NCBI RefSeq assembly: GCF_900176345.1
Contig: NZ_FWXU01000005.1
Location: 62,001 to 126,000, forward strand
DNA length: 64,000 nt
DNA from: Rhizobium sp. RU36D
GTDB taxonomy: Bacteria > Pseudomonadota > Alphaproteobacteria > Rhizobiales > Rhizobiaceae
Direction: 5' to 3'
Below are positions 1 to 7,993 of the stretch, one piece after another. The position numbers and the translations under genes are program-made. Under the pieces are notes generated by a model. That model ran no database searches. It was not told the DNA's origin and was given only the letters and a program-made list of their open reading frames with translations. Within the stretch, counting starts at the first letter, position 1. Every line of letters begins with the position of its first letter.

Positions 1-3
1 CAT
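1..3 (-). CDS. First codon of next nit-cluster gene, cut by window edge (probable flavoprotein)
   Basis: The complement of bases 1-3 is ATG. It is preceded on the minus strand by AGGAG (bases 14-10) at a good ribosome-binding distance and lies 11 bases after the nitG stop codon. A further gene of the leftward operon therefore starts exactly at the window edge. In related Nit1C clusters the gene after nitG is an FAD/NAD-dependent oxidoreductase (MSMEG_0569 family, nitH), so that is the expected product. None of its protein is visible, so the identity rests on known gene order. Confidence 0.4.
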
Positions 4-14
4 GAAGCGCTCCT

Positions 15-302
15 TCAGGCGATGAATGTCTTGACGAGGACCGAGGCGGTGTCGCGATCCTGATAATGGCTGGCGACGCTTTCGATGCGGGCGAGCTGGC
101 CGCGCGCCAGCGAACAGGCAAAGCCGTATTTCGCCTCGACCCGGTCGCTGGCGATGGTCAGGGCCTGTCGGCTCCGATCCAGAAAATCGGACAGCGGATA
201 GCTTTGTCCCTCGGTGAAAAAATCCTGGATCACGAGGGAGGGCGAATAACATTCTTCGTCGCGGCCATCAGGCCAGGTCACGATGAACCGCATTTCAGGC
301 AT
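15..302 (-). CDS. nitG: MSMEG_0570 family nitrogen starvation response protein (NitG)
   Basis: This 95-residue protein has no signal peptide and no membrane segment. It matches my recall of the small MSMEG_0570 family found only in Nit1C-type nitrilase clusters: N-terminal strand MRFIVTWPDG, a YSPS motif, then an acidic/aromatic middle and an alpha-helical C-terminus. Its biochemical role is not known. The start ATG (302) lies inside the last codons of the glycosyltransferase gene (8-base overlap), so the two are translationally coupled, and the next gene follows after 11 bases. The family assignment rests on sequence appearance plus the very specific neighbourhood. Confidence 0.8.
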   Translation of the reverse strand: MPEMRFIVTWPDGRDEECYSPSLVIQDFFTEGQSYPLSDFLDRSRQALTIASDRVEAKYGFACSLARGQLARIESVASHYQDRDTASVLVKTFIA

Positions 303-1449
303 GGGCTGGCTCCATCATCTCGATATAGGTGTTAAGGTGGGCCTCAGCGGTTCGGCGCCAGCTATGACGCGCCGCGACCTCCATCCCGGCCGGTATCAGT
401 TGCCGGCGGATATCGGGAGCCAGCGAAAGCATCATCGCCTCAGCAATGGAGGCGGGATTGAGCGGATCGCACCAGATCGCATCATCTGCCGAGAGGTATC
501 CGGTGAAGGGGGCGATCGACGAGACGACGACCGGTGTGCCGCTCGCCATGGCTTCGAGCACGACCAGTCCAAAGCCTTCCTTGACGGAGGGAAAGACGAG
601 CGCGTCCGCCAGGCGAAACAGGGCCGGAAGGTCCCGGTCAGCGACTGCTCCAATGATGTGGACCGCGTTTCGAACCGTCGGCAACTGCTCAAGACGCGTG
701 CGGAATGCAGTCTGATAGGCTCCGTGATCGAGCAGCGATACGCCGCCTGCGATGACGAGTTGGGCATTGGGGAGAACGGCCCGTACCTGTGCAAAGGCGT
801 CGAGGATACGAAGCGTATTCTTGCGGGCCTCTATGCCACCGACGCAGAGGAAGATGGGGCCAGGGGGCAGGTCCAGTTTCTTGCGCAACGGCGCATCCGT
901 CTCGTCCGATTGCGGTGAAAAGCGTGCGGTATCGACACCGTTGCCGACATTGACCGATGGCTTGCCCTCCGCCTTCAGGACGTCTTGCCAAAGCGCGCTC
1001 ACCGTAAAGAAGCGATCCGCCTGATCGATGGACCGCTTTTGCAGGGTCATCAGACGCGGGTCGGAAAATTGATCGATGTGGTGCACAGTCCGGACAAAAC
1101 CGGGAATGAGGCCCTTGGCCTTCAAGGTCGCCAGGGCGTTTCCCGAAATACCGTCATGGGCATGATAGAGGTCGAATTGTCGGCGTTCCCCAGGCGCGAA
1201 ATAGGCCAGATAGTCCGATATCCGCTGCTCGACCAGTTCCGTCATGGGCGTCGGGGTGGGTCCGACGCGGAAGGGTGCTGTTTCGCAGGCGGGTCGTCTC
1301 GAGAATCCGCGCCCGCTTGAATCGGGAGCATGAAGAACGACGTGGTGGCCCATCGCCGTCAGCGCCTCCGAGAGGTGCATGGCATGCACCACGCCGCCGC
1401 GCGGGTTGGTCGAATGGGTGAGCATGGCGATACGCAGAGGCCGGATCAT
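295..1449 (-). CDS. GT4-family glycosyltransferase, MSMEG_0565 type
   Basis: A 384-residue GT-B glycosyltransferase, probably cytoplasmic. The N-terminal half opens with RIAMLTHSTNPRGG and the GGVVHA loop typical of GT4 acceptor domains. The C-terminal half carries the donor-binding E-x7-E motif KEGFGLVVLEA with the following SGTPVV loop, and GGIEARKN occurs at the domain junction. Some nitrilase clusters carry this extra gene (MSMEG_0565-like) and others lack it; sugar donor and acceptor are unknown. The start ATG overlaps the nitF stop (ATGA), so it is part of the same leftward operon. It suggests that the pathway product or an intermediate is glycosylated, which is inference. Confidence 0.85.
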   Translation of the reverse strand: MIRPLRIAMLTHSTNPRGGVVHAMHLSEALTAMGHHVVLHAPDSSGRGFSRRPACETAPFRVGPTPTPMTELVEQRISDYLAYFAPGERRQFDLYHAHDGISGNALATLKAKGLIPGFVRTVHHIDQFSDPRLMTLQKRSIDQADRFFTVSALWQDVLKAEGKPSVNVGNGVDTARFSPQSDETDAPLRKKLDLPPGPIFLCVGGIEARKNTLRILDAFAQVRAVLPNAQLVIAGGVSLLDHGAYQTAFRTRLEQLPTVRNAVHIIGAVADRDLPALFRLADALVFPSVKEGFGLVVLEAMASGTPVVVSSIAPFTGYLSADDAIWCDPLNPASIAEAMMLSLAPDIRRQLIPAGMEVAARHSWRRTAEAHLNTYIEMMEPAHA

Positions 1450-2414
1450 GCGCCGCCCCCATTTGCCAGACCCATCAGGGGGGAGATGCGGTAGTCGCGG
1501 ATCAGTTCGCGCGACCCGAAGGCTGTCAAGGCGACCTCAGATCCCGGTTTCACGGTGCCGATCACGCTGGCCGTGATGTCCCTTGCAGCAAAGCGCGAGA
1601 GAACGGCGGCAACGTTTTGTTCGTCCACGGCAAGCAGATAGCCAAAGCTTGGAAATGTCGCGAGCCAGCGGCTCATGGTGACGCCTGATGGAAGCGCGAT
1701 CGCTTCCAGGTCGATGTCGATGCCGACGCCGGAGCATTCCGCCAGCATGATCGCGGTCCCGATGATGCCGCCCTGGCTGATATCCTTGGCGGCAACCGCC
1801 AGCCCCGCCTCTGCAATTTCGGCCATCATGTCCAGGTCACCGCGCAGGCGCTCCGGAGGTGCGGATGTCGCTGCTTCCCAGTTGTTGAAAGGCTCGCGAT
1901 ATCTGCCGCGATGGTCTATGGCGGCTATCAGCAGGTCGCCCGGTTTCGCGTCGAAGCTCGTCAGCAGGCGCTTTGCCCGGCCGAGGATCGCGACCGACAA
2001 CTGTCCGCGGTCGGTTCGGATATTCGTATGGCCGCCGACGATCGGCACGCCGAATGCGGCCGATGCCGCACGCATGCCGTCAAGGATTGGGGCGGCACCC
2101 TCCTCGCCCGCGGCCCAGACCGCATCGACAACCGCCACCGGCCTGCCGCCCATGGCAGCGATGTCGGAGATGTTGACCATGACGCCGCACCAGCCGGCAA
2201 ACCAGGGATCTGCCGCGACAAACTCGTTGATGAAGCCTTCGATGGCAAACAGCAGAAATCCATCCCCGTCGGGAATGGCGGCACAGTCGTCGCCAACGAA
2301 GATCGCCTGGCCGGGCAGACCGAGACGGGTAGCCACCGTGCCGATATCGGCCTTGGCGGCGATACCGACACTGGCCCTCACCTGATCCGCAATGGCAGCA
2401 AGATCGAGAGACAT
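1446..2414 (-). CDS. nitF: AIR synthase-related protein, sll0787 family (NitF)
   Basis: A 322-residue PurM/AIR-synthase-like protein. The N-terminal ATP-binding half shows the GDDCA motif near residue 41 and an MVNISDIAAMGG segment; the C-terminal half has KDISQGGIIG and a GHTN motif, all typical of PurM-fold ATP-dependent enzymes that phosphorylate or activate an amide/carboxylate oxygen. It belongs to the sll0787 branch known from Nit1C clusters; in mycobacteria it is fused to the GNAT domain, here the two are separate. The ATG directly abuts the nitE stop (TGAATG) and its own stop overlaps the glycosyltransferase start. The substrate is unknown. Confidence 0.85.
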   Translation of the reverse strand: MSLDLAAIADQVRASVGIAAKADIGTVATRLGLPGQAIFVGDDCAAIPDGDGFLLFAIEGFINEFVAADPWFAGWCGVMVNISDIAAMGGRPVAVVDAVWAAGEEGAAPILDGMRAASAAFGVPIVGGHTNIRTDRGQLSVAILGRAKRLLTSFDAKPGDLLIAAIDHRGRYREPFNNWEAATSAPPERLRGDLDMMAEIAEAGLAVAAKDISQGGIIGTAIMLAECSGVGIDIDLEAIALPSGVTMSRWLATFPSFGYLLAVDEQNVAAVLSRFAARDITASVIGTVKPGSEVALTAFGSRELIRDYRISPLMGLANGGGA

Positions 2415-2957
2415 TCAGGCCGCCTTCTTCGCCAGCGCCACGAAACCGGCTTCCGGTGTCGCGCAGGGTGGGTAATGGGCGAGGTCCGCCTGCATCCTCA
2501 GATGCGGCTTACCGTAGATTTCGAATTCCGTGATGACATCCCAGTGCAGCCGTCGAAACAGCAGGCCGTTCTGTGTCTGCACATTGGCGAGGAACTTGTG
2601 GCAGCCCATGGCGTGGGCGGAGGAGACAGCAAGCCGGATCAGCGTCGCCCCGAGCGCCCCGATCTTGCGATAATCCTCATGCACCGCGAGCCGCGAGCCC
2701 CACCATACGCCAGGCTCGGCCTCGTGAATTCGCACTGTTCCCACCACCTTGTCGGCGACAACGCCCAGCATGGAGAGGGCGACGATCGGAATGGCGTGAT
2801 CGTCGATGGCATCGCGATCATCCCCCTCGAATATCCCCTGTTCTTCGCAGAAGACCGCGCGCCGAAGCGCATGGGCTTCGCGGCGCTCCCAAGCCGAGGT
2901 CGCAAACTTCACCTGATATTCACAGGTCCGGAAAGGTGCTATGGGTTCGAACATCAT
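2415..2957 (-). CDS. nitE: GNAT-type N-acyltransferase, MSMEG_0567/sll0786 family (NitE)
   Basis: A 180-residue GNAT-fold protein, cytoplasmic. It opens with an FEPIAPFRTCEYQVKFA strand, then REAHALRRAVFCEEQGIF (the first GNAT helices, residues about 25-43), a central beta4 region with VVGTVRIHEAE, and the acetyl-CoA loop region RKIGALGATLIRLA. This is the N-terminal half of the mycobacterial MSMEG_0567 fusion; here it is a free-standing gene followed immediately by nitF. It overlaps the nitD stop by four bases (ATGA). The acyl donor is presumed to be an acyl-CoA from the fold; the acceptor is unknown. Confidence 0.85.
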   Translation of the reverse strand: MMFEPIAPFRTCEYQVKFATSAWERREAHALRRAVFCEEQGIFEGDDRDAIDDHAIPIVALSMLGVVADKVVGTVRIHEAEPGVWWGSRLAVHEDYRKIGALGATLIRLAVSSAHAMGCHKFLANVQTQNGLLFRRLHWDVITEFEIYGKPHLRMQADLAHYPPCATPEAGFVALAKKAA

Positions 2958-4072
2958 GCCGTCAGTCTCCTTTCATAGGTGGAGAGTGCAGAGCAGGCAC
3001 CGCATTTTCCGCAGCCCGCCTTGATGTCGACGGCCTTCAGGCCGCTGTCGATCAGCATGCGGGACAACGGCTCCAGGATCGAATGCATGAAAGCGGGCGT
3101 CGGGGTCGGATGGCTTTCCAGCGGTGTGCCGGAGATCGGCACGAAGGGCACGACGAAGGGATAGACCCCGAGGGCGACCAATTGCTCGCAGATTTCGAGA
3201 ATGGCTTCGCGCGTGTCCCCGAGACCGGCCAGGATATAGGTGGAGACCTGGCCGCGTCCGAAGACCTTGACCGCCGCTTCGAAGGAACGCATGTATTTTT
3301 CAACCGGCACCTGCGCCTTGCCGGGCATGATGCGGGCGCGGATTTCAGGCGTCACGGCCTCCAGATGCATGCCGAGCGTGTCGATGCCGCCCTCCTTCAT
3401 CCGTTCGAACCAGACGTCGTCTTCCGGTGGTTCGCATTGCCCCTGGATGGGCAGATCAACCGCCGCCTTGATGGCGCGTGCGCTTTCTGCCAGCACGGCC
3501 GCGCCGCGGTCATCGCCTCTAGGCGTGCCGGTCGTCATCACCATATGCTTGACGCCGTCGAGCTCCACGGCGGCCTTCGCCACTTCGGCAAGCTGCGCCG
3601 GTGTCTTGTGGGCGATGGTGCGGCCGGCTGCGAGTGACTGGCCGATCGCGCAGAACTGACAGGTCTTGGTTCGGCTCTGATAGCGGATACAGGTCTGCAA
3701 CACGGTGGTCGCCAGCACGTCGCGACCGTGCAGCACCGCGATCTGGGAAAAGGGAATGCCGTCGGCAGTGGAGCGCTCGTAAAACCGGGGCCGGAGCGGG
3801 AAAGAGACCTCACCCAACACCTTGCCATCGCGGCTGATCCGGCTTTTGCCGGCCTCATCAGGCTTTTCGACGACATAGGGGCTTTCGAAGGCCGGCGCGG
3901 TGTGGACCGGCACCATCACCGTCATGCCGTCGATCGTCAGGGCCTTGTGGTCGGACGGGCCGGCACCGCCACGGCGGCTTTCATGGCCGGCTTTCGGATC
4001 AACGAGCCTAGCCCCGAAGGATTGCAACTCGTTGATCAGCGTTTCGGTCGAGGGAAGTGTTATCGTGTCCAT
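2954..4072 (-). CDS. nitD: Radical SAM protein, MSMEG_0568 family (NitD)
   Basis: A 372-residue radical SAM enzyme. The [4Fe-4S] cysteines appear to be C128, C138 and C141 in [14 protein letters not shown], a CX9CX2C spacing rather than the usual CX3CX2C. Later segments [14 protein letters not shown] and GQCEPPEDD fit the TIM-barrel core, and a C-terminal cysteine cluster CGKCGAC (about residue 358) may hold a second cluster or metal. The start ATG 4072 has an upstream AAGGA, and its first 65 bases lie within the 3' end of the nitrilase gene in another frame. The family is confined to Nit1C clusters; the reaction is unknown. Confidence 0.9.
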   Translation of the reverse strand: MDTITLPSTETLINELQSFGARLVDPKAGHESRRGGAGPSDHKALTIDGMTVMVPVHTAPAFESPYVVEKPDEAGKSRISRDGKVLGEVSFPLRPRFYERSTADGIPFSQIAVLHGRDVLATTVLQTCIRYQSRTKTCQFCAIGQSLAAGRTIAHKTPAQLAEVAKAAVELDGVKHMVMTTGTPRGDDRGAAVLAESARAIKAAVDLPIQGQCEPPEDDVWFERMKEGGIDTLGMHLEAVTPEIRARIMPGKAQVPVEKYMRSFEAAVKVFGRGQVSTYILAGLGDTREAILEICEQLVALGVYPFVVPFVPISGTPLESHPTPTPAFMHSILEPLSRMLIDSGLKAVDIKAGCGKCGACSALSTYERRLTA

Positions 4073-5054
4073 CGGTTTCGATCCTTGTCACTGTCCGTTC
4101 GAAGATGTTTGGGGCGCTGTCGTCGCCAGAGGCGACCATCGGCGTGACTGCCTTGTTGTCCATGACGAGATGCAGAAGCTCAGGGCGGGCATAGTGGCCG
4201 ACGGAGTCCATCATCCGCTTGCGCTTGACGATCAGGCTCATGTCGAGGTCGGCGATCAGGATCCCCTCCCCTTCCGTGATCGGCGGGGCCAGATGCTTGC
4301 CTTCCGGCGAGATGATCGCCGTCATGCAGCCGCCGGTCAGTGCCTTTTGCAGACCGAGATCCGGCGTGATCGACTGGATCTGTTCCGGTGTCAGCCACCC
4401 CGTGGAGTTGATGACGAAGCAACCGCTCTCCAGCGCGTGGTGGCGGATCGTCACCTCCATCTGATCGGCGAAGATCGGACCCACCAGGGAGCCCGGGAAT
4501 TGTGCCAGATGAATTTCCTCATGCTGGGCCATCAGCGCGTAGCGGGCGAGGGGATTGTAATGCTCCCAGCAGGCCAATGCGCCGATCCGTCCGACGGCGC
4601 TTTCAACCACCTTGAGGCCGGAGCCATCCCCCTGCCCCCAGATCATCCGCTCGTGGAATGTCGGGGTGATCTTGCGACGCTTGAGGATCTGACTGCCATC
4701 AGCATCAAACAGGAGCTGCGTATTATAAAGCGTGCCGTGGTCGCGTTCATTGATGCCCAGCATCACCACAATGCCGTGTTCGCGCGCGGCGGCAGCGACG
4801 GCTTCGGTGGCCGGGCTCGGCACGGTGACGGCTTCCTCGTAGAGTCTGACATGCTCACGCCCCGACAAAACAGGCGGCAGGACAAACGAAAAATAGGGAT
4901 ACCACGGCACGAAAGTCTCGGGGAAGACGATCAGTTCCGCTCCCTTTGTTGCGGCCTCGCGGATGGCTTCCAATACGCGGGCAATGGTGTTCCCGCGTGA
5001 CGCCAGGTCTGGCGCGATCTGGACGGCGGCGGCCCGAACGGTCTTCTTGTCCAT
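4008..5054 (-). CDS. nitC: Nitrilase, Nit1/Nit6803 type (NitC)
   Basis: A 348-residue carbon-nitrogen hydrolase that hydrolyses nitriles to acid plus ammonia through a Glu-Lys-Cys triad. All three residues are visible: E46 ([15 protein letters not shown]), K128 ([12 protein letters not shown]) and C162 ([11 protein letters not shown]). Start choice: ATG 5054 ([15 protein letters not shown]) is preceded by GAGGA; the frame stays open further upstream but that part is not nitrilase-like. Length and motifs fit the bacterial Nit1 branch, whose genes sit in the conserved radical SAM/GNAT/AIR-synthase cluster seen here. In pseudomonads this cluster is needed for growth on cyanide as nitrogen source; here the substrate is inferred only. 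Confidence 0.95.
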   Translation of the reverse strand: MDKKTVRAAAVQIAPDLASRGNTIARVLEAIREAATKGAELIVFPETFVPWYPYFSFVLPPVLSGREHVRLYEEAVTVPSPATEAVAAAAREHGIVVMLGINERDHGTLYNTQLLFDADGSQILKRRKITPTFHERMIWGQGDGSGLKVVESAVGRIGALACWEHYNPLARYALMAQHEEIHLAQFPGSLVGPIFADQMEVTIRHHALESGCFVINSTGWLTPEQIQSITPDLGLQKALTGGCMTAIISPEGKHLAPPITEGEGILIADLDMSLIVKRKRMMDSVGHYARPELLHLVMDNKAVTPMVASGDDSAPNIFERTVTRIETDGHDNTSLDRNADQRVAILRG

Positions 5055-5084
5055 GACACGGTCCTCATGAGGTGAAGTGGAAGA

Positions 5085-5107
5085 GGCGGGACGCTCAAGG
5101 TCCCGCC
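5085..5107 (-). other. Stem-loop between nitB and nitC
   Basis: GGCGGGAC (5085-5092) pairs perfectly with GTCCCGCC (5100-5107) across a 7-base loop, in the 61-base gap between the nitB stop and the nitC start. There is no U-tract, so it is more likely an mRNA-stability or processing hairpin than a terminator. Confidence 0.5.
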
Positions 5108-5115
5108 CCGCTGCG

Positions 5116-5598
5116 TCAGAGCGTCCAGGTATCCAGGATGAAGGCGCCATCCCGACGGTGGATGAGGATGAGGTCGAGCACGTCGAGCGGGCTGATCGGC
5201 TTGATGCCGGGAATAAGCGAAGGCTCGCCATGACCGTATAGCGCCTGCAGAGCAAAGCGGCAGGCATAGACCTTGCCGCCCTCTTCCATGAAGCCGGCGA
5301 TCTGGTTGTTGAAGTTCAGGTGGCCCGGAAAGGCTTCATCGCCGAGTTTGGGAAAGCCACGCTGCACGCCGAGCGTGACGCCTGGACCATAGAGAAGCAC
5401 CGAGGTCTCGAAGCCCTTGCGCTTCAGCCGCTTTGCCTGCAGCAGGTTGACCAGACCGATGGAGCCTTCGAATGCGACGGTATGAAAGGTGATCAGGGCC
5501 TTTTCGCCCTCCTTGGCCTGGACGTCTTCAAAAACCTTGTCCTCGTAGTCCACGAAGAAATCGCCCTTCTCATGGGCTGGTTTGGTAACTGCTGGCAT
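5116..5598 (-). CDS. nitB: MSMEG_0572/sll0783 family nitrogen starvation response protein (NitB)
   Basis: The first gene of the leftward operon encodes 160 residues without signal peptide. It looks like the sll0783/MSMEG_0572 family (DsrE-like alpha/beta fold): [16 protein letters not shown] followed by a helix rich in Lys/Arg, then [17 protein letters not shown] and [15 protein letters not shown], with one conserved-looking cysteine near residue 112. The Synechocystis homologue is strongly induced by nitrogen starvation; its biochemical role is unresolved. A GAGCGATCC stretch just before the ATG gives a modest ribosome-binding site. About 50 bases upstream is a consensus sigma-54 promoter. 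Confidence 0.9.
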   Translation of the reverse strand: MPAVTKPAHEKGDFFVDYEDKVFEDVQAKEGEKALITFHTVAFEGSIGLVNLLQAKRLKRKGFETSVLLYGPGVTLGVQRGFPKLGDEAFPGHLNFNNQIAGFMEEGGKVYACRFALQALYGHGEPSLIPGIKPISPLDVLDLILIHRRDGAFILDTWTL

Positions 5599-5649
5599 GG
5601 ATCGCTCCTCTGGTTAACTTGAGCCGCTGGTGTGGCGCAGTCCAATAAT

Positions 5650-5665
5650 TGCAAAGGGCGTGCCA
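5650..5665 (-). promoter_or_regulatory. Sigma-54 (RpoN) promoter of the nit operon
   Basis: Read leftward, bases 5665-5650 are TGGCACGCCCTTTGCA, a full match to the sigma-54 consensus TGGCAC-R-N4-TTGCW with correct GG/GC spacing. Transcription would start near 5639, giving a leader of roughly 40 bases before nitB. This type of promoter needs an AAA+ enhancer-binding activator such as NtrC; none is encoded in the window. Confidence 0.85.
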
Positions 5666-5698
5666 AATTGATTTTTGGCAATATCCGATCAAATAATG

Positions 5699-5725
5699 TG
5701 CATATACATTCAAATATGCATTCAA
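5699..5725. promoter_or_regulatory. Tandem 12-bp repeat, candidate MocR or activator site
   Basis: ATATACATTCAA (5702-5713) is followed directly by ATATGCATTCAA (5714-5725), identical at 11 of 12 positions. The same stretch holds an inverted repeat TGCATAT-N8-ATATGCA (5699-5720). It sits between the divergent nit operon and the MocR-type gene, centred about 75 bases upstream of the predicted sigma-54 start. Head-to-tail repeats are the usual target of MocR-type dimers. The rest of the 408-base intergenic region shows no gene that I can support. Confidence 0.55.
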
Positions 5726-6006
5726 TATTGAGCGTTGGTTTCATGCTCTGGCTTTTTTGGCAGCATCGAGCTGACGAAAAGCGTGGCGAGATGCATCGAT
5801 TTTGACGCCGTCAATCTGCGATCAATACGCGCGTTTTATCACCAGAGCGCCAGCGAAAAGAAAACGCGAGGAGCGCTTTTGAACGGCGCAACGCGGATTT
5901 TTGGCTTTAGGGCGTATATTTCGCGTTGCTGCGTCTTTGCTGATGACAGCGCGTCCGCGCAACAATATACGGTCAATAGCTCCGCTTAGAATCGTGCAGG
6001 TACATC

Positions 6007-7410
6007 ATGAAAGAATGGCTTCCCGACCTCACCCGCAGCACAAGCCCCCGCTACATGGCAATTGCCGATCTGATCGATATGGATCTACGCAGCGGCATCT
6101 TGGTGGTCGGGGACCGGTTGCCGCCGCAGCGGGAACTGGCCAAGCGCCTCAATATCGATTTCACCACGGTGGCGCGGGGCTATGTCGAGGCGCACAAGCG
6201 CGGGCTGGTCAGTTCCCATGTCGGGCGGGGAACCTTCGTAACAGGGGGCGTGGATCGGGAGCGGCGCGGTTTCCAACTGGATGCGGCCCCAGACCCGCGC
6301 CGTACCCAGGCCATCGACTTTTCCATGAACATGCCGCCGGAGCCGGATGATCCGGTCCTGATCGCGCGCATGCAGGAGGGGCTTTGCGCCGTCGCGACCA
6401 ATCTGGTCTCCCTGCTGCGCTATCAGGGCTTTGGCGGTTCCTCCATGGACAAGGATGCCGCCGCCGCATGGCTCAGCCGGCGCGGGCTTGTACCCTCCCA
6501 GGAGCGCATCTTCGTGACGCCTGGGGCGCACCCTGCCCTTCTGGCGATCCTGAGCAACCTCGCCAAGCCCGGACAGACGATTTTGTGCGAGAACATCACC
6601 TATCCGGGCATTCGGTCGGTGGCAGCTCAATTGCGCCTTAGCCTGTGCGGCCTGGCGATGGATGAGCACGGGGTGATCCCCGAGGCTTTCGCGGAGGCAT
6701 GCAAGAACCGGTCGCCCAAGGCCATCTACATGAACCCGACGCTGCAAAATCCGACGACCCTCACCGTTCCGGAAAAGCGACGCGAGGACATCTGCGCGGT
6801 TGCCCGGAAGTATCGGGTGCCGATCGTCGAAGATGACGCCTATGGCTTCATCCCGGTGCATGCGCCTGCGCCGCTGGCCGCCATGGCGCCTGATTTGACC
6901 TGGCATATCGGCGGTCTCGCCAAATGCATTGGTGCCGGGTTGCGGCTCGCCTACGTCGTTGCACCGGATACCAAGGCCGCCTGGCCCTTCGTCAGCGCCA
7001 TGCGCGCCAATAATGTCATGGCCTCGCCGCTCAATGTTGCCCTTGCGACGCGCTGGATCGAGGACGGGACGGCCGATACGATTTTGCGCTTCATTCGTGC
7101 GGAGGCGGCTGCGCGCCAGGAGATCGTCTCCGGCCTGCTGCCGGCAGGCAGCTACAAGGCGGACCCGATCAGCTTCAATATATGGCTGCCGCTGACCAAT
7201 GGCTGGACGCGTTCCACCTTTGGCACGCATATGCGCAATTCCGGGATCGGCGTTGTGGCGAGCGATGCCTTCACGGTCGATGGAACGCCTGAGGAAGCGG
7301 TTCGAGTATGCCTCGGTGGATCGATCACCCGGGAAAAGCTGAAAGGCGCACTGGAATTCATGGGGCATGCCCTGGAAGGTTCGCCCGAGATGGTTGGCTC
7401 CTTCTTCTAA
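6007..7410 (+). CDS. MocR-type (GntR/aminotransferase fusion) transcriptional regulator
   Basis: A 467-residue PLP-dependent regulator. The N-terminal GntR winged helix spans about residues 10-80 (PRYMAIADLIDMDLRSG, then GDRLPPQRELAKRLNIDFTTV). A class I aminotransferase-like domain follows, with GAHPALLAIL, NPTLQNPTTL, the PLP aspartate in IVEDDAYGF and the Schiff-base lysine K306 in GLAKCIGAGLRLAY, so cofactor binding is probably kept. It is divergent from the nit operon, and tandem repeats in the shared region make it the likely local regulator. Pseudomonas Nit1C clusters instead carry a sigma-54 activator (NitA) at this place. The effector is unknown; an aminated product of the pathway is a reasonable guess. 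Confidence 0.9.
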   Translation: MKEWLPDLTRSTSPRYMAIADLIDMDLRSGILVVGDRLPPQRELAKRLNIDFTTVARGYVEAHKRGLVSSHVGRGTFVTGGVDRERRGFQLDAAPDPRRTQAIDFSMNMPPEPDDPVLIARMQEGLCAVATNLVSLLRYQGFGGSSMDKDAAAAWLSRRGLVPSQERIFVTPGAHPALLAILSNLAKPGQTILCENITYPGIRSVAAQLRLSLCGLAMDEHGVIPEAFAEACKNRSPKAIYMNPTLQNPTTLTVPEKRREDICAVARKYRVPIVEDDAYGFIPVHAPAPLAAMAPDLTWHIGGLAKCIGAGLRLAYVVAPDTKAAWPFVSAMRANNVMASPLNVALATRWIEDGTADTILRFIRAEAAARQEIVSGLLPAGSYKADPISFNIWLPLTNGWTRSTFGTHMRNSGIGVVASDAFTVDGTPEEAVRVCLGGSITREKLKGALEFMGHALEGSPEMVGSFF

Positions 7411-7443
7411 AGACCGGTCGCGGCGGCCCACAGTCACATTGTC

Positions 7444-7467
7444 GCATATTATATGCATTCAATGCAT
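7444..7467. promoter_or_regulatory. Second copy of the ATATGCATTCAA motif with overlapping palindromes
   Basis: ATATGCATTCAA occurs again at 7451-7462, identical to the second repeat in front of the nit operon. It overlaps two perfect dyads: GCATAT-T-ATATGC (7444-7456) and ATGCATT-C-AATGCAT (7453-7467). It lies about 40 bases before the DUF983 gene, making that gene a possible second target of the MocR-type protein. Confidence 0.45.
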
Positions 7468-7508
7468 GCTAATGTTGCTTTCAATGTGAAGCAAGTCGAG
7501 TGACATCA

Positions 7509-7889
7509 ATGGAAAGCCAATACCCACCCCTTCCACCTATGGAGACAGGCATCCGCGGACGTTGTCCGCGCTGCGGCCAGGGACATTTGTTCAAGGGGTT
7601 CCTGACGCTCAAGCCGCGTTGCGAAGTCTGCGATCTCGATTATGGTTTTGCCGATCCGGCGGATGGCCCGGCCTTCTTCGTCATCTGCTTTGCTTGCGTG
7701 CCGAGCATGCTTCTCGGAGTGTGGTTCGAGGTGGTGTACGAGCCGGCCCGGTGGGCGCATCTGATCGTGACAGTGCCCTTCATGGCGCTGACCTGTATCC
7801 CGCCGCTTCGTCCGCTGAAAGGATGGCTCGTGTGCAGCCAGTATTTCTACAAGGCGGCCGAGGGACGGTTGGCAAAGGCTGGCGAATGA
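7509..7889 (+). CDS. DUF983 family membrane protein
   Basis: A 126-residue protein of the DUF983 family: an N-terminal zinc-ribbon-like part with CPRCGQGHLFKGFLTLKPRC..C (two CxxC pairs), then two hydrophobic segments (PAFFVICFACVPSMLLGVWF and HLIVTVPFMALTCIPPLRPL) that should be transmembrane, and a FYKAAEG tail. Function is unknown; in many alphaproteobacteria a homologue is chromosomal near cytochrome oxidase or mutT-type genes. I chose ATG 7509; a GTG at 7500 with GAAG upstream would add three residues. It is preceded by the duplicated ATATGCATTCAA operator-like site. Confidence 0.8.
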   Translation: MESQYPPLPPMETGIRGRCPRCGQGHLFKGFLTLKPRCEVCDLDYGFADPADGPAFFVICFACVPSMLLGVWFEVVYEPARWAHLIVTVPFMALTCIPPLRPLKGWLVCSQYFYKAAEGRLAKAGE

Positions 7890-7993
7890 GACCGTGGGTG
7901 AGCATCTGACCGCCATTGTTTTCGCCTCGGCCTCGGGCTAGGTTCCGCGCAGGCGGACGGCATGGGAAGGCCGCGGCGGAGCAAGGACGGACT

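Noticed and set aside
5699..5720. TGCATAT-N8-ATATGCA as an NtrC enhancer site
   Set aside because: The NtrC consensus has TGCAC and GTGCA arms about 17 bp end to end; spacing and inner bases differ here. Kept only as an unspecified activator/MocR candidate.
5735..5989. Plus-strand 84-codon frame between nitB and the MocR gene
   Set aside because: No ribosome-binding site and no protein-like pattern, and it lies in an AT-rich control region.
6085..7458. Long minus-strand open frame opposite the MocR-type gene
   Set aside because: Antisense shadow of a full regulator with helix-turn-helix and PLP motifs.
7464..7479. Second sigma-54 promoter before the DUF983 gene
   Set aside because: A TTGCT -12-like element is present, but no GG element occurs at the required distance.
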